Source of the DNA: an uncultured Bacteroidales bacterium
Lineage (GTDB): Bacteria > Bacteroidota > Bacteroidia > Bacteroidales > Paludibacteraceae
NCBI GenBank assembly: GCA_902800525.1
Contig: CADCEV010000020.1
Span: forward strand, 1 to 34,348
Reading direction: 5' to 3'
DNA length: 34,348 nucleotides
In this document: in pieces, positions 5,899 through 13,306 of the stretch
Numbering within the stretch: the first letter of the stretch is position 1
How the letters are laid out: each line of letters begins with the position of its first letter
Program-made: the position numbers and the translations under genes
The notes under the pieces: generated by a model
What the model was told of the DNA's origin: nothing
What the model saw: only the letters and a program-made list of their open reading frames with translations
The model's database searches: none

Positions 5899-6462
5899 AT
5901 GCGTATGAAAGAAATTCAAAACAGTACTAAAGTAACGATCTACAACGTTATTGCCATCGTTGCCTCCATAGTATTGCTTTTCGTGCCGGTATTCTCGTTT
6001 ATCGGGGATCAGGGTATCATCTACTTACGCGAATTTGTAATGGATACCAGGACGTTCTCCATCGTCCAGACAGAGTTAGCGACGGGCAAAGTGAGTGTTT
6101 TGATTTCCATGTCCGTGCGCGGTATGTACTACTGCGCATGGGCAATGACGGTTGTTTCAATCATTTGTCTGCTGTGTTACATGAGGCGCTGGAAACGCAA
6201 ACTCAGCCGGGTCGTCATTATTTTGGCGGGGCTGTACTATTTGCTGATGATTTACTATGCCGTCAAAATGACAGGCACTTATTACGCCACACTCTACCCT
6301 AATTGGGCGGCGGTGCTTCCGGCTGTTATCATCCTGTCCATGCGCGTCATACGCCAGGAAACCAAACGTTCCATTATTGACAGCATCGGCATAGAGGAAG
6401 AAGAACGTTCTTACCACAGGGTGCATCATCATCACCACCATCATTCAGAACCGAAAGAATAA
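5899..6462 (+). CDS. Small four-helix membrane protein with histidine-rich tail (possibly DUF4293-like)
   Basis: 187 residues with four predicted membrane segments, at about 17-37, 75-95, 101-122 and 132-148 (IAIVASIVLLFVPVFSFI, MTVVSIICLLCY, VVIILAGLYYLLMIYYAV, WAAVLPAVIILSM). The pattern of four helices with a longer first extracytoplasmic loop and a charged C-terminus resembles the Bacteroidota family DUF4293, but I cannot confirm membership. The C-terminus ends HRVHHHHHHHSEPKE, with seven consecutive His in a cytoplasmic tail that could bind metal. An alternative start at 5905 (MKEIQNS) is equally plausible. It begins 2 bp after the LRR gene stop, so the two are probably cotranscribed. 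Confidence 0.7.
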   Translation: MRMKEIQNSTKVTIYNVIAIVASIVLLFVPVFSFIGDQGIIYLREFVMDTRTFSIVQTELATGKVSVLISMSVRGMYYCAWAMTVVSIICLLCYMRRWKRKLSRVVIILAGLYYLLMIYYAVKMTGTYYATLYPNWAAVLPAVIILSMRVIRQETKRSIIDSIGIEEEERSYHRVHHHHHHHSEPKE

Positions 6463-6494
6463 AGAACGCGCGTATATGTGTACGCGCGTTCTTT
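6461..6494. terminator. Bidirectional terminator between convergent units
   Basis: A perfect 14-bp stem AAAGAACGCGCGTA/TACGCGCGTTCTTT with a 6-nt loop. It begins at the stop codon of the membrane-protein gene and lies 38 bp past the stop of the mutase gene on the other strand. T runs on both strands let it serve both. Confidence 0.9.
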
Positions 6495-6531
6495 ATTTCT
6501 ATCCACCAAACTTGGCGGATTTTTGGGGCTA

Positions 6532-8319
6532 TTAGAGACCGAGGCTCTTCTTGATAGCCGGCACACGTGCTTCCGCCTCAGCGGTGCAACGCTCGTAGTC
6601 TGCGCCGGTGAACGGTTTGCCGAGTTCGGTCTTAACCGGGATCTCGAAGTAGAACTTGATCTTCGGCTCTGTTCCGGAAGGACGAACAGAAACCTTGAGA
6701 CCACCTTCTGTGAAGTACTGGAGTACGTTCGAGGTAGCGTTCAGCGGCATTTCGATGTCACTCTCTACCCATTGACCATTCTCGAGCTTGCATTGTTTGA
6801 GGGTCTTGTAATCCTTGATGAGGCATACTTTCTCGCCGGCAATCTCCTTCGGAGCGTTAGCGCGGTAGTCCTTCATCATCTGCTGGATCTCCTCTGCGCC
6901 GGATTTGCCCGGACGAACAACGTTGATCGTGGTCTCGCGCTGGAAGCCGTAGTCTGCGTAGATCTTGAGCAGGTAGTCATACAGCGTCATGCCGTTGTCC
7001 TTAGCGTACGCAGCGATCTCGCAGATGAGGCAGATAGCCGAAGGCGAACATTTATCGCGCACTGCGTCGTACGGCAGGAAACCGAAGCTCTCCTCACCGC
7101 CACCGATGTATTTGCGTTTGCCTTCCCACATACGGATACGGTTCGCAATCCACTTGAAGCCGGTGTACTCATCGGTCAGCGTAACACCCTGTGCATCAGC
7201 GATCTTACGGATGAGTTCGGAGGTCACGATGGTCTTCACAATGAACATGTCGTCACGGAATTTGCCCAGACGCTTCATGTTATTGATGATGTAGTAGTGG
7301 TACATGATGTTGGTCTGGTTACCGTTGATGATCACCCATTCGCCCTTGTCGTTGCGGCAAACGATGGCGATACGGTCAGCATCCGGGTCACTTGCGATCA
7401 CGAGGTCAGCGCCGAGCTTGGTACCGAGTTTCATACCGAGGGTCATAGCCTCAGCGTTCTCCGGGTTCGGGGAAACAACGGTCGGGAAATTACCGTCGAT
7501 CACCATCTGCTCGGGCACTACATGGATGTTCTGGAATCCCCATGAACGCAGACACATCGGTACGATCTGACGGCCGGCTCCGTGCATCGGGGTATAAACG
7601 ATGTTGAGGTCTTTCTGACGGTTGATGGACTCCTGGTCGATGAGTACGTCATGAACAGCCATCATGTAATCGTAGTCCATTTCGCCGCCGATGATCTCGA
7701 TGAGGTCTTTGTTTGCCTCCCATTTGACATCCTCCATGCGCACTTTGTTCACCTCGTCGATGATACCTTGGTCATGCGGCTGGAGCACCTGCGAACCATC
7801 CTCCCAGTATGCCTTGTAACCGTTGTACTCTTTCGGGTTGTGCGAAGCCGTTACGTTCACACCGCCCTGACATTTGAGATGACGGATAGCGAAGGAAACC
7901 TCCGGCGTCGGACGAAGCGACTCGAAGAGATACACCTTAATGCCGTTAGCCGAGAACACGTTTGCTACGGTCTCTGCGAACAGACGTCCGTTGTTACGGC
8001 AGTCGTGGCCGACTACAACAGCCACCTGACCGTTCTGTACGTTCTCAAAACCACCCTCTTTCTGCACTTTGAGCAGGTAGTTGGCATAACCCTGAGTAGC
8101 CTGAGCAACAATGTATTTGTTCATTCGGTTCGTACCCACGCCCATGATACCGCGCAGACCGCCGGTACCAAACTCGAGAGTGCGATAGAAAGCGTCGATG
8201 AGTTCGGTCTTGTCCTCTGCGTCCATCAGGGCTTTCACTTGTGCGCGGGTTTCCGCGTCAAACGGTTCTTTGGTCCAAACCTCAGCAACCTCCATTACTT
8301 TTTTCAATTCTTCGTTCAT
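6532..8319 (-). CDS. Phospho-sugar mutase (phosphoglucomutase/phosphomannomutase family)
   Basis: The 595-residue product has all four signatures of the alpha-D-phosphohexomutase superfamily. These are the phosphoserine loop TASHNP (157-162, S159), the metal loop DPDADR (311-316), the sugar-binding loop GGGEESFGF (406-414) and the phosphate-binding VRPSGTEPKIKF near the C-terminus. It interconverts hexose 1- and 6-phosphates. The length of nearly 600 residues and the N-terminal FGTGGLRGIMG favour the PGM2-like/phosphoglucomutase branch over the shorter GlmM or ManB. It is the last gene of the hflX-hpt-mutase operon. A 41-bp AT-only spacer (repeats of TTATAAATTA type) separates it from hpt. 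Confidence 0.93.
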   Translation of the reverse strand: MNEELKKVMEVAEVWTKEPFDAETRAQVKALMDAEDKTELIDAFYRTLEFGTGGLRGIMGVGTNRMNKYIVAQATQGYANYLLKVQKEGGFENVQNGQVAVVVGHDCRNNGRLFAETVANVFSANGIKVYLFESLRPTPEVSFAIRHLKCQGGVNVTASHNPKEYNGYKAYWEDGSQVLQPHDQGIIDEVNKVRMEDVKWEANKDLIEIIGGEMDYDYMMAVHDVLIDQESINRQKDLNIVYTPMHGAGRQIVPMCLRSWGFQNIHVVPEQMVIDGNFPTVVSPNPENAEAMTLGMKLGTKLGADLVIASDPDADRIAIVCRNDKGEWVIINGNQTNIMYHYYIINNMKRLGKFRDDMFIVKTIVTSELIRKIADAQGVTLTDEYTGFKWIANRIRMWEGKRKYIGGGEESFGFLPYDAVRDKCSPSAICLICEIAAYAKDNGMTLYDYLLKIYADYGFQRETTINVVRPGKSGAEEIQQMMKDYRANAPKEIAGEKVCLIKDYKTLKQCKLENGQWVESDIEMPLNATSNVLQYFTEGGLKVSVRPSGTEPKIKFYFEIPVKTELGKPFTGADYERCTAEAEARVPAIKKSLGL

Positions 8320-8360
8320 GGCATTTAATGAATTAAAAATTATAAATTATAAATTAAAAA

Positions 8361-8903
8361 TTATTCTTTCACTTTGTAGATAGCGTCGAGATTGCGAACG
8401 AAACCGTCGAAGTCGAGGCCATAGCCGATGACGAACTCATCGGTGATCTCATGCCCGATATAGTCCGGTTTGGCGTCGTCGTACTCTAACTTATTGGGTT
8501 TGAAGAGCATCGTAGCCACCTTCACGGACGCCGCTCCCTGAGCGCGCATATGTGCTTTGAGCTGGTGAATGGTCAGACCGGAATCCACCACATCCTCTAC
8601 AATAACCACATCGCGGTTCTCCACCACTTGCTGTAAAGGTACGATGAACTCCAACTGCCCCGTGGTAGCCATACCGAAATAGGAGCTGACACGAATGAAC
8701 GTGACCTCACAGCGCACTCCTTTGAGCGCACGGATCAAGTCCGCCGCAAAGACAAAAGCGCCGTTGAGCACTACCACAAAAAGCGGCTCTTTATCTGCGT
8801 AGTCCGCGCTGACACGATCCGCCACTTGCGCCACATCCTGCGCTATTTGTTGAGGGGTCAACCACTCCTCAAAATGATAACCCTGTTCGTCAATTGTCCT
8901 CAT
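8361..8903 (-). CDS. hpt: Hypoxanthine phosphoribosyltransferase
   Basis: A purine-salvage enzyme that makes IMP/GMP from hypoxanthine/guanine and PRPP. The PRPP-binding motif VVIVEDVVDSGLT is clear, the N-terminal FVVVLNGAFVFAADLIR forms the pyrophosphate loop, and GYGLDFDGFVRNLDAIYKV is the typical C-terminus. I choose MRTIDEQGYHF (8903) as start. A further ATG at 8924 adds seven residues and deepens the overlap with hflX. The gene overlaps the 3' end of hflX by 14 nt, which implies translational coupling within the operon. Confidence 0.92.
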   Translation of the reverse strand: MRTIDEQGYHFEEWLTPQQIAQDVAQVADRVSADYADKEPLFVVVLNGAFVFAADLIRALKGVRCEVTFIRVSSYFGMATTGQLEFIVPLQQVVENRDVVIVEDVVDSGLTIHQLKAHMRAQGAASVKVATMLFKPNKLEYDDAKPDYIGHEITDEFVIGYGLDFDGFVRNLDAIYKVKE

Positions 8904-10182
8904 AATGTTGAAATAAGAAATCATTGTACGGGTAACGCTTTACGTGAATTGCCTTTATACGATCGTACATCAGCGCGCGCAATGCGTCTATATTCTCTTT
9001 GTTTTTTGCCGAGATGAAGATGCAGTCCTCGCCCAGCCGCGCCATCCACGTCTTTTGCAGATCTTCCAAGGAGTAGTTCTCCCGCTGCATCGGCGTAAGG
9101 TCATCTTCTTCTTTCGGAGTGTAAGTAAAATTATCTATTTTGTTAAAAATAACAATACGGGGGATGATTTTCTCATTTTCGGATTTCTTCGTTTCCCCAT
9201 TTATCACATCATTCAAGGTTTGTTCCACCACTTCGTACTGCTCCTCGAAATTGGGGTGACTGATATCCACCACATGGATCAACAAATCCGCTTCGCGCAC
9301 TTCATCGAGGGTCGATTTGAACGACTCCACGAGGTGATGCGGCAGTTTGCGGATGAAACCGACGGTATCGGAAAGCAGGAACGGCAGGTTCTCAATCGTC
9401 ACTTTGCGCACCGTCGTGTCCAGCGTTGCGAAGAGTTTGTTCTCCGCAAACACATCGCTCTTGCTCAGCAGGTTCATCAGCGTGCTCTTGCCCACGTTCG
9501 TATAACCGACAAGCGCCACACGAACCATCTTCCCGCGGTGTTGACGTTGCGTTGCCATCTGTTTGTCGATGGTCTTTAACTGCTCGCGCAGCAACGCGAT
9601 ACGCTGACCGATGACACGCTTGTCCGCCTCAATCTGCGTCTCACCCATACCGCGGTTCGTGCCACCACCGCCTCGTTGGCGATCCAAGTGACTCCACATC
9701 CTCGTCAGACGCGGCAACATATATTGCAGATGCGCCATCTCCACCTGCGTCTTCGCGTAACTCGTCTGCGCGCGTTGCAGGAAAATCTCCAAAATGAGGA
9801 TTGTGCGATCAATGACGCGGATGTTTGCCGGATGTTTCTCCCGATGGTTGATTGCCTTCTCCAAATTTCGTATCTGGCGCGGCGAGAGTTCGTCATCAAA
9901 GATGACTACGTCGATGAGTTCATTTTCACATTTTCCCGATTTCTCATCTTCCTCACGAGATACTATATACTGCCGTATTTCCTCCAGTTTGCCTTCTCCG
10001 ACGTACGTTGCCGTATTCGGTTGATCGAGCCGTTGCGTGAACCGCTTCACCGGCACAATGCCGTGTGTGTCGGCTAAAAATGCCAACTCATCGAGGTATT
10101 CTTTGGTCCGGTCTTCGGGCTGTGAGGGAGTAATCAACCCCACCAAAACGGCATGTTCTATGTATGGTTTTATTTCTATCAT
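8890..10182 (-). CDS. hflX: GTPase HflX
   Basis: A ribosome-associated GTPase that splits or rescues stalled 70S ribosomes. The product has 430 residues: an N-terminal HflX domain, the glycine-rich loop RGGGGTNRGMGETQIE (about 170-185), then a GTPase domain with G1 GYTNVGKST (226-234), G3 DTVGF and G4 NKID. Two short Glu/Lys/Ser/Asn-rich stretches (SREEDEKSGKCENEL near 75-89, and GETKKSENEKIIPR before NKID) sit where the family is usually shorter. They are encoded by similar purine-rich DNA (see repeats at 9169 and 9920). First gene of an operon with hpt and the mutase; its promoter lies directly upstream. Confidence 0.95.
   Translation of the reverse strand: MIEIKPYIEHAVLVGLITPSQPEDRTKEYLDELAFLADTHGIVPVKRFTQRLDQPNTATYVGEGKLEEIRQYIVSREEDEKSGKCENELIDVVIFDDELSPRQIRNLEKAINHREKHPANIRVIDRTILILEIFLQRAQTSYAKTQVEMAHLQYMLPRLTRMWSHLDRQRGGGGTNRGMGETQIEADKRVIGQRIALLREQLKTIDKQMATQRQHRGKMVRVALVGYTNVGKSTLMNLLSKSDVFAENKLFATLDTTVRKVTIENLPFLLSDTVGFIRKLPHHLVESFKSTLDEVREADLLIHVVDISHPNFEEQYEVVEQTLNDVINGETKKSENEKIIPRIVIFNKIDNFTYTPKEEDDLTPMQRENYSLEDLQKTWMARLGEDCIFISAKNKENIDALRALMYDRIKAIHVKRYPYNDFLFQHYEDN
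9169..9202. repeat. Purine-rich in-frame element in hflX, copy 2
   Basis: On the coding strand this reads as GGGGAAACGAAGAAATCC followed by GAAAATGAGAAA. It resembles the element at 9920-9954. It encodes GETKKSENEK in a region before the G4 motif. Confidence 0.4.
9920..9954. repeat. Purine-rich in-frame element in hflX, copy 1
   Basis: On the coding strand: GATGAGAAATCGGGAAAATG, then TGAAAATGAAC. It encodes DEKSGKCENEL, a hydrophilic insertion between the N-terminal strand elements of HflX. Confidence 0.4.
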
Positions 10183-10195
10183 AATTATTCGGGTA

Positions 10196-10226
10196 CAAAG
10201 TTACAACAAATTTTGCACATACGCAA
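10196..10226 (-). promoter_or_regulatory. Promoter of the hflX-hpt-mutase operon
   Basis: Minus strand: TTGCGTATGTGCAA, then TAACTTTG complementary to 10196-10203, with 23-bp spacing. The start codon is 13 bp downstream of the -7 box, so the leader is very short. Confidence 0.87.
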
Positions 10227-10289
10227 ACATTCGGGCATTTTTTTTGAAAAAAAAGCTATTTATCGCGATTTTGCGCGTGCTGAGTGGTT

Positions 10290-10452
10290 AAGAACCCGCA
10301 TACAATGCGGGGGAATGAACATACGAAACGCCGGATGCTATCCGGTAAAATGGACGAAGCGGAGATGTCCGAATACAATTCGGGACTAACTAACGAAGAA
10401 AACGGCGAATTAAATTCGCCGGAAAGAGAAGCAAAAAGGTTGAATACCTTTT
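10290..10452. repeat. Array of five different short hairpins (palindrome array 1)
   Basis: Five consecutive stem-loops have unrelated stem sequences. Four have 3-nt loops: CCCGCAT-ACA-ATGCGGG (10295-10311), CCGGAT-GCT-ATCCGG (10331-10345), CCGAAT-ACA-ATTCGG (10369-10383) and CGGCGAAT-TAA-ATTCGCCG (10403-10421). The fifth is AAAAGGT-TGAAT-ACCTTTT (about 10434-10452). Linkers are A/G-rich and similar to one another (AATGGACGAAGCGG, CTAACTAACGAAG). No reading frame or known RNA family explains it. A second array of the same style lies at 30148-30423. Confidence 0.7.
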
Positions 10453-10474
10453 GCGGTGCAAAGTCACACAAAAA

Positions 10475-10506
10475 AATGACATACGCAAGTGTATGCCATT
10501 TTTTCT
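10475..10506 (-). terminator. Intrinsic terminator of rpsO
   Basis: On the minus strand, AATGGCATAC/GTATGTCATT forms a 10-bp stem with one mismatch, followed by TTTTTTT. It lies 17-48 nt past the rpsO stop. Confidence 0.8.
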
Positions 10507-10522
10507 TGTTTTTTTCGCAAAA

Positions 10523-10792
10523 TTACTTACGAATACCAAGCTCTTTGATGATAGCACGGTAACGCTCGATGTCTTTCGCCTTCAGGTAATCCAACATACG
10601 ACGACGTTTTCCTACCAGTGCGGTCAGTGCACGCTCTGTACCGAAGTCCTTGCGGTTTTCCTTGAGGTGCTCGGTGAGGTGGTTGATACGGAAGGTGAAC
10701 AAAGCGATTTGGCTCTCAGCAGAACCGGTGTTTTTTGCGTCGTTGCCGTATTTTGCGAACAACTCAGCTTTCTTCTCAGAAGTTAAATACAT
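10523..10792 (-). CDS. rpsO: 30S ribosomal protein S15
   Basis: 89 residues, the normal length for S15, which binds 16S rRNA in the central domain. The conserved stretches GSAESQIALFTFRINHLTEH and LVGKRRRMLDYLK are present. It stands alone between its own promoter and terminator. The roughly 140-nt leader is long enough to hold an autoregulatory structure of the kind known for rpsO, but I cannot identify the fold. Confidence 0.97.
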   Translation of the reverse strand: MYLTSEKKAELFAKYGNDAKNTGSAESQIALFTFRINHLTEHLKENRKDFGTERALTALVGKRRRMLDYLKAKDIERYRAIIKELGIRK

Positions 10793-10934
10793 GATTTAAT
10801 TTACGATTTGACGATTTTCGAGGTACGATTGATGTACGAAGTCGATAGATCGTCGGTTTAACAATGTCGGCTAAAGGAGCATCTCAGGGATCGCAACTTC
10901 GCCGAATTAGCATGCTTTTTCACAAAAAAGCGTG
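10793..10934 (-). promoter_or_regulatory. Long untranslated leader of rpsO
   Basis: About 140 nt separate the rpsO promoter from its start codon. The leader contains TTTACGATTTGACGATTT in plus-strand reading near 10800, a word found in two other intergenic regions here. It also has several short complementary segments (for example GATCTATCGAC near the middle). A regulatory role is inferred from length alone. Confidence 0.35.
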
Positions 10935-10965
10935 CAAAGTTACAACAAAAATCGCAAATATACAA
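10935..10965 (-). promoter_or_regulatory. Promoter of rpsO
   Basis: Minus strand: TTGTATATTTGCG, then TAACTTTG complementary to 10935-10942, with 23-bp spacing. It diverges from the tmRNA promoter. Confidence 0.85.
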
Positions 10966-10993
10966 ATAATTTTGCATTTTTTTGCGATTTTTC

Positions 10994-11024
10994 TTGCATA
11001 TTTGCAAAAAAAGCAGTAATTTTG
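10994..11024 (+). promoter_or_regulatory. Promoter of ssrA
   Basis: TTGCATATTTGCAA starts at 10994 and TAATTTTG is at 11017-11024, with 23-bp spacing. About 80 nt of 5' precursor, including a GGGGTGTTTTTACCCC hairpin, precede mature tmRNA. Confidence 0.85.
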
Positions 11025-11109
11025 CATGCTTTTTTGAAAAGCCGGGGTGTTTTTACCCCTTCCGGCGGAGCAGTCATGGACTTTTCCCGCTTTAACGGGG
11101 ACACCTCCG

Positions 11110-11499
11110 GGGGCTATTTGGTTTTGACAGCAGGTAGAATGGTTGTGTAAGCACGCCGAGCATTGAGGATAGGCTCGTAAATATCATCTTCGAACTATAA
11201 CTGGCAACACTTCTTATGCTCTCGCTGCCTAATCGAAGCACAGTAGATTAGCTTATTTCGGGCGCAAGGCGCCTGAACGAGACGTCGCTCCAAGCCGAGT
11301 CTGTGGGCTGAAGGGTATAGCGGCGCAGGAATACACAGAATAGGAGACGCATGCTGCGATACGTGTCTGAAGTTTTAGCAGATAAGCCGGCGGTTGGTGG
11401 CTTGGGTCTTGCCTCCGGACGAAAATGAAGGCCAAGATAAGCGTGTAGAAAGCATAAGTATTCCTTGTTTGGACGCGGGTTCGACTCCCGCTAGCTCCA
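11110..11499 (+). ncRNA. ssrA: Transfer-messenger RNA (tmRNA)
   Basis: A 390-nt gene for the ribosome-rescue RNA. The tRNA-like ends pair (GGGGCTA at 11110 with TAGCTCC ending 11498, including G3-U70). The T-arm GCGGG-TTCGACT-CCCGC is near the 3' end. The tag reading frame ends GGC AAC ACT TCT TAT GCT CTC GCT GCC TAA, giving GNTSYALAA. A glycine resume codon is usual for Bacteroidota tags as I recall them, in contrast to alanine in E. coli. CCA is not encoded. tRNA-Ala(CGC) follows 70 nt downstream and may be cotranscribed. Confidence 0.95.
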
Positions 11500-11569
11500 C
11501 AAAAGAATTGATAATTGACAATTGATAATTGACAATTGATCAGACTACAAAAAACGTAAAAAACATTTT

Positions 11570-11642
11570 GGGGCACTAGCTCATCTGGTAGAGCGTAACG
11601 TTCGCAATGTTAAGGTAAGGGGTTCGAGTCCCCTGTGCTCCA
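11570..11642 (+). tRNA. tRNA-Ala (anticodon CGC)
   Basis: A complete cloverleaf of 73 nt. The acceptor GGGGCAC/GTGCTCC has the alanine-specific G3-U70 pair. D-stem GCTC/GAGC; anticodon stem TAACG/TGTTA with loop TTCGCAA (anticodon CGC, reads GCG); T-arm AGGGG-TTCGAGT-CCCCT. CCA is not encoded. The DNA between tmRNA and this gene is a TTGATAATTGACAA-type simple repeat. Confidence 0.94.
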
Positions 11643-11643
11643 C

Positions 11644-11668
11644 AAAAAGCTGCTTCGGCAGCTTTTTT
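11644..11668 (+). terminator. Terminator after tRNA-Ala(CGC)
   Basis: AAAAAGCTGC-TTCG-GCAGCTTTTTT: a strong stem closed by a UUCG tetraloop and followed by a T run, starting 2 nt past the tRNA. It probably ends the ssrA/tRNA-Ala transcript. Its symmetry could also serve the MBL hydrolase gene that converges on it. Confidence 0.93.
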
Positions 11669-11702
11669 GGTGCACGAAAGGGGACTCAAACACCGGAACA
11701 AA

Positions 11703-12326
11703 TTAGCGGGATTCGGCGGCGATGGTGGTGGAGTCGCCGTGACCGGGATAGACGAGTGTGGAAGGAGGGAGGGTGAAAAGACGGTTGAGAGAGTCGATGA
11801 GTTGGTGGATATTGCCACCGGGCAAGTCCGTTCGTCCATAGCCCATACGGAAAAGCGTATCGCCGGAGATGAGGATATTCGGTTTGAAAAGCAGGCACAC
11901 GCTGCCTTGGGTATGTCCGGGCGTATGGATGATTTGGAAATTGAGAAGAGACCCTTCCTGCTCCCCTGAAGGGGAGAGCGCGTGTAACGGCTCTATCGGG
12001 AACGGTTGCGCGACAGCCCGAATACCGAAGAGTTCATACTGCGCCTGCATTCCTTTTGCCATCGGTATATCCGCCGGGTGCATGAGTACCGGCAAATGCC
12101 ACTGTTCACATGCCCAGGGTGCGCCCCAGAGATGATCCAAGTGCCCGTGAGTTGCCACGATCGCTTTGACGGTCAGGTTCTCCGTTTGGATATAGCGGTA
12201 GAGCATCGCCTGCTCATACTGGCCGGAACACGCCGGGTCAATAAGGATCGTGTTCCCTTGCTCGTCGCTGACGAGGTATGTGTTCGTTCCGAAAGAACCG
12301 AAGACAAAAGACTTTACTTGTAACAT
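11703..12326 (-). CDS. MBL-fold metallo-hydrolase (glyoxalase II-like)
   Basis: 207 residues with the zinc-binding motif THGHLDH (59-65), further ligands in HTPGHTQGSV and GDTLFRMGYGRTD, and YPGHGDSTTI at the end. This is the layout of the small hydroxyacylglutathione-hydrolase-like branch of the metallo-beta-lactamase fold. The substrate cannot be fixed. The segment ALSPSGEQEG between two core strands is encoded by a C-rich palindromic element (11947-11978). The gene overlaps the radical SAM gene by 13 nt, so the two are translationally coupled. Last gene of the marC-rpiB-radical SAM-MBL unit. Confidence 0.9.
   Translation of the reverse strand: MLQVKSFVFGSFGTNTYLVSDEQGNTILIDPACSGQYEQAMLYRYIQTENLTVKAIVATHGHLDHLWGAPWACEQWHLPVLMHPADIPMAKGMQAQYELFGIRAVAQPFPIEPLHALSPSGEQEGSLLNFQIIHTPGHTQGSVCLLFKPNILISGDTLFRMGYGRTDLPGGNIHQLIDSLNRLFTLPPSTLVYPGHGDSTTIAAESR
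11947..11978. repeat. C-rich palindromic element inside the MBL hydrolase gene, copy D
   Basis: ACCCTTCCTG is followed by the perfect hairpin CTCCCCTGAAGGGGAG. It is in frame in the gene and encodes SPSGEQEGS. Confidence 0.6.
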
Positions 12327-13306
12327 TCTTTACAGATATCAGGTTGTTCAATCCATGCCGCTCTGCGGAAAGCCTGCGCTTTGGGTGAGGCAAAGAGCTC
12401 CGCGAGCGTGTGTTCCATTATATTCCCGTACGCGTACGCGTGTTCCTTATCATAACAACAAGGAAGCACATCGCCGGTGGTGGTGACGACTACTCCACTC
12501 CACACCCGGAAACAGCGTTTGGGCAGTTTGCGGCGGTGGTAGAATCCGTCCTTACCGAGGATATAACGGCTATAACGCGGGTCAGAAGGCATCAGCGGAT
12601 GCCCTGAGGCATAGTTGTATAACTGCGCCGTTTTGAAGACCAGACGATCTGCTCCGAGGGATTTGTAATAGCGGCGGAATGTATTCCACTCGTGTTCGTT
12701 TGTCCTGAGACGAAGCACTTGCAGTTCAATGATGAGGGAGCCTACCCCCTGCCCCTCCCTAAAGGGAAGGGAGTTTTTGGCATCCTTTAGCCAACGGAGG
12801 GCGTCTTTGCATCGCTGAAGGTTTCCTCCTATCCGATATGCGTTATAGGACTCGTCGGTCCATCCGTCCATGGAGATGATGATACGGTTCAGACCGGCTT
12901 TGACCAGCGCCTCGGCATATTCAGGTGTGAGCGCCTGTGCGTTGGTAGAGACGATGGTGTAGAGCCCTTGTTCATGCGCCTGCGCGATCATCATTGGCAA
13001 ACGCTTGTTAAGGAGCGGTTCGCCCTGGAAATAGAACTGGATAGTATGCGCGTACGGCGCTGCTTCATGCAAGACGCGTTGCCATATTTCTTCGGACATC
13101 AGAGGTTGCGTGGATCGTGGAGAGCGTTGCTTATTCGCCTGCCCCACCGGACATTCCGGGCAACTGAGCTGGCAGGTAGCCGCGGGTTCGACCGAGAGAA
13201 AGAGAGGTCTATGTGCGATACGCACTGAGCCGAAACGACTCAGTGCATAACTCGCATAACAACGCAAAGCGTTAATGCAGCGCGATTTTAGAAACGCGAC
13301 GTTCAT
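12314..13306 (-). CDS. Radical SAM/SPASM domain protein
   Basis: 330 residues. The [4Fe-4S]-SAM motif CQLSCPEC gives C45, C49 and C52 (CxxxCxxC). A GEPLLN motif and STNAQ follow in the partial TIM barrel, and a C-terminal SPASM-like region carries Cys at CFRVWSG, LPCCYD and CKECYK for an auxiliary cluster. Such proteins modify peptides or other substrates; neither partner nor substrate is visible here. NSLPFREGQGVGS in the middle is encoded by a C-rich palindromic element. The start at 13306 overlaps rpiB by 35 nt; a later start is possible. Confidence 0.88.
   Translation of the reverse strand: MNVAFLKSRCINALRCYASYALSRFGSVRIAHRPLFLSVEPAATCQLSCPECPVGQANKQRSPRSTQPLMSEEIWQRVLHEAAPYAHTIQFYFQGEPLLNKRLPMMIAQAHEQGLYTIVSTNAQALTPEYAEALVKAGLNRIIISMDGWTDESYNAYRIGGNLQRCKDALRWLKDAKNSLPFREGQGVGSLIIELQVLRLRTNEHEWNTFRRYYKSLGADRLVFKTAQLYNYASGHPLMPSDPRYSRYILGKDGFYHRRKLPKRCFRVWSGVVVTTTGDVLPCCYDKEHAYAYGNIMEHTLAELFASPKAQAFRRAAWIEQPDICKECYK
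12741..12775. repeat. C-rich palindromic element inside the radical SAM gene, copy E
   Basis: CCTACCCCCTG is followed by CCCCTCCCTAAAGGGAAGGG. This is the clearest copy: the arms pair over about eight bases with loop TAAA. In frame it encodes SLPFREGQGVG, a Gly/Pro-rich stretch between barrel elements. Confidence 0.65.

Noticed and set aside
6478-7545. 355-codon plus-strand frame opposite the phospho-sugar mutase
   Set aside because: The opposite strand has all catalytic motifs of the mutase. This frame starts inside the terminator region and has no recognisable domain.
11110-11499. Protein-coding frames across the tmRNA region (for example 11253-11576 minus)
   Set aside because: The paired ends, T-arm and tag frame show this is tmRNA. 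The frames are incidental.
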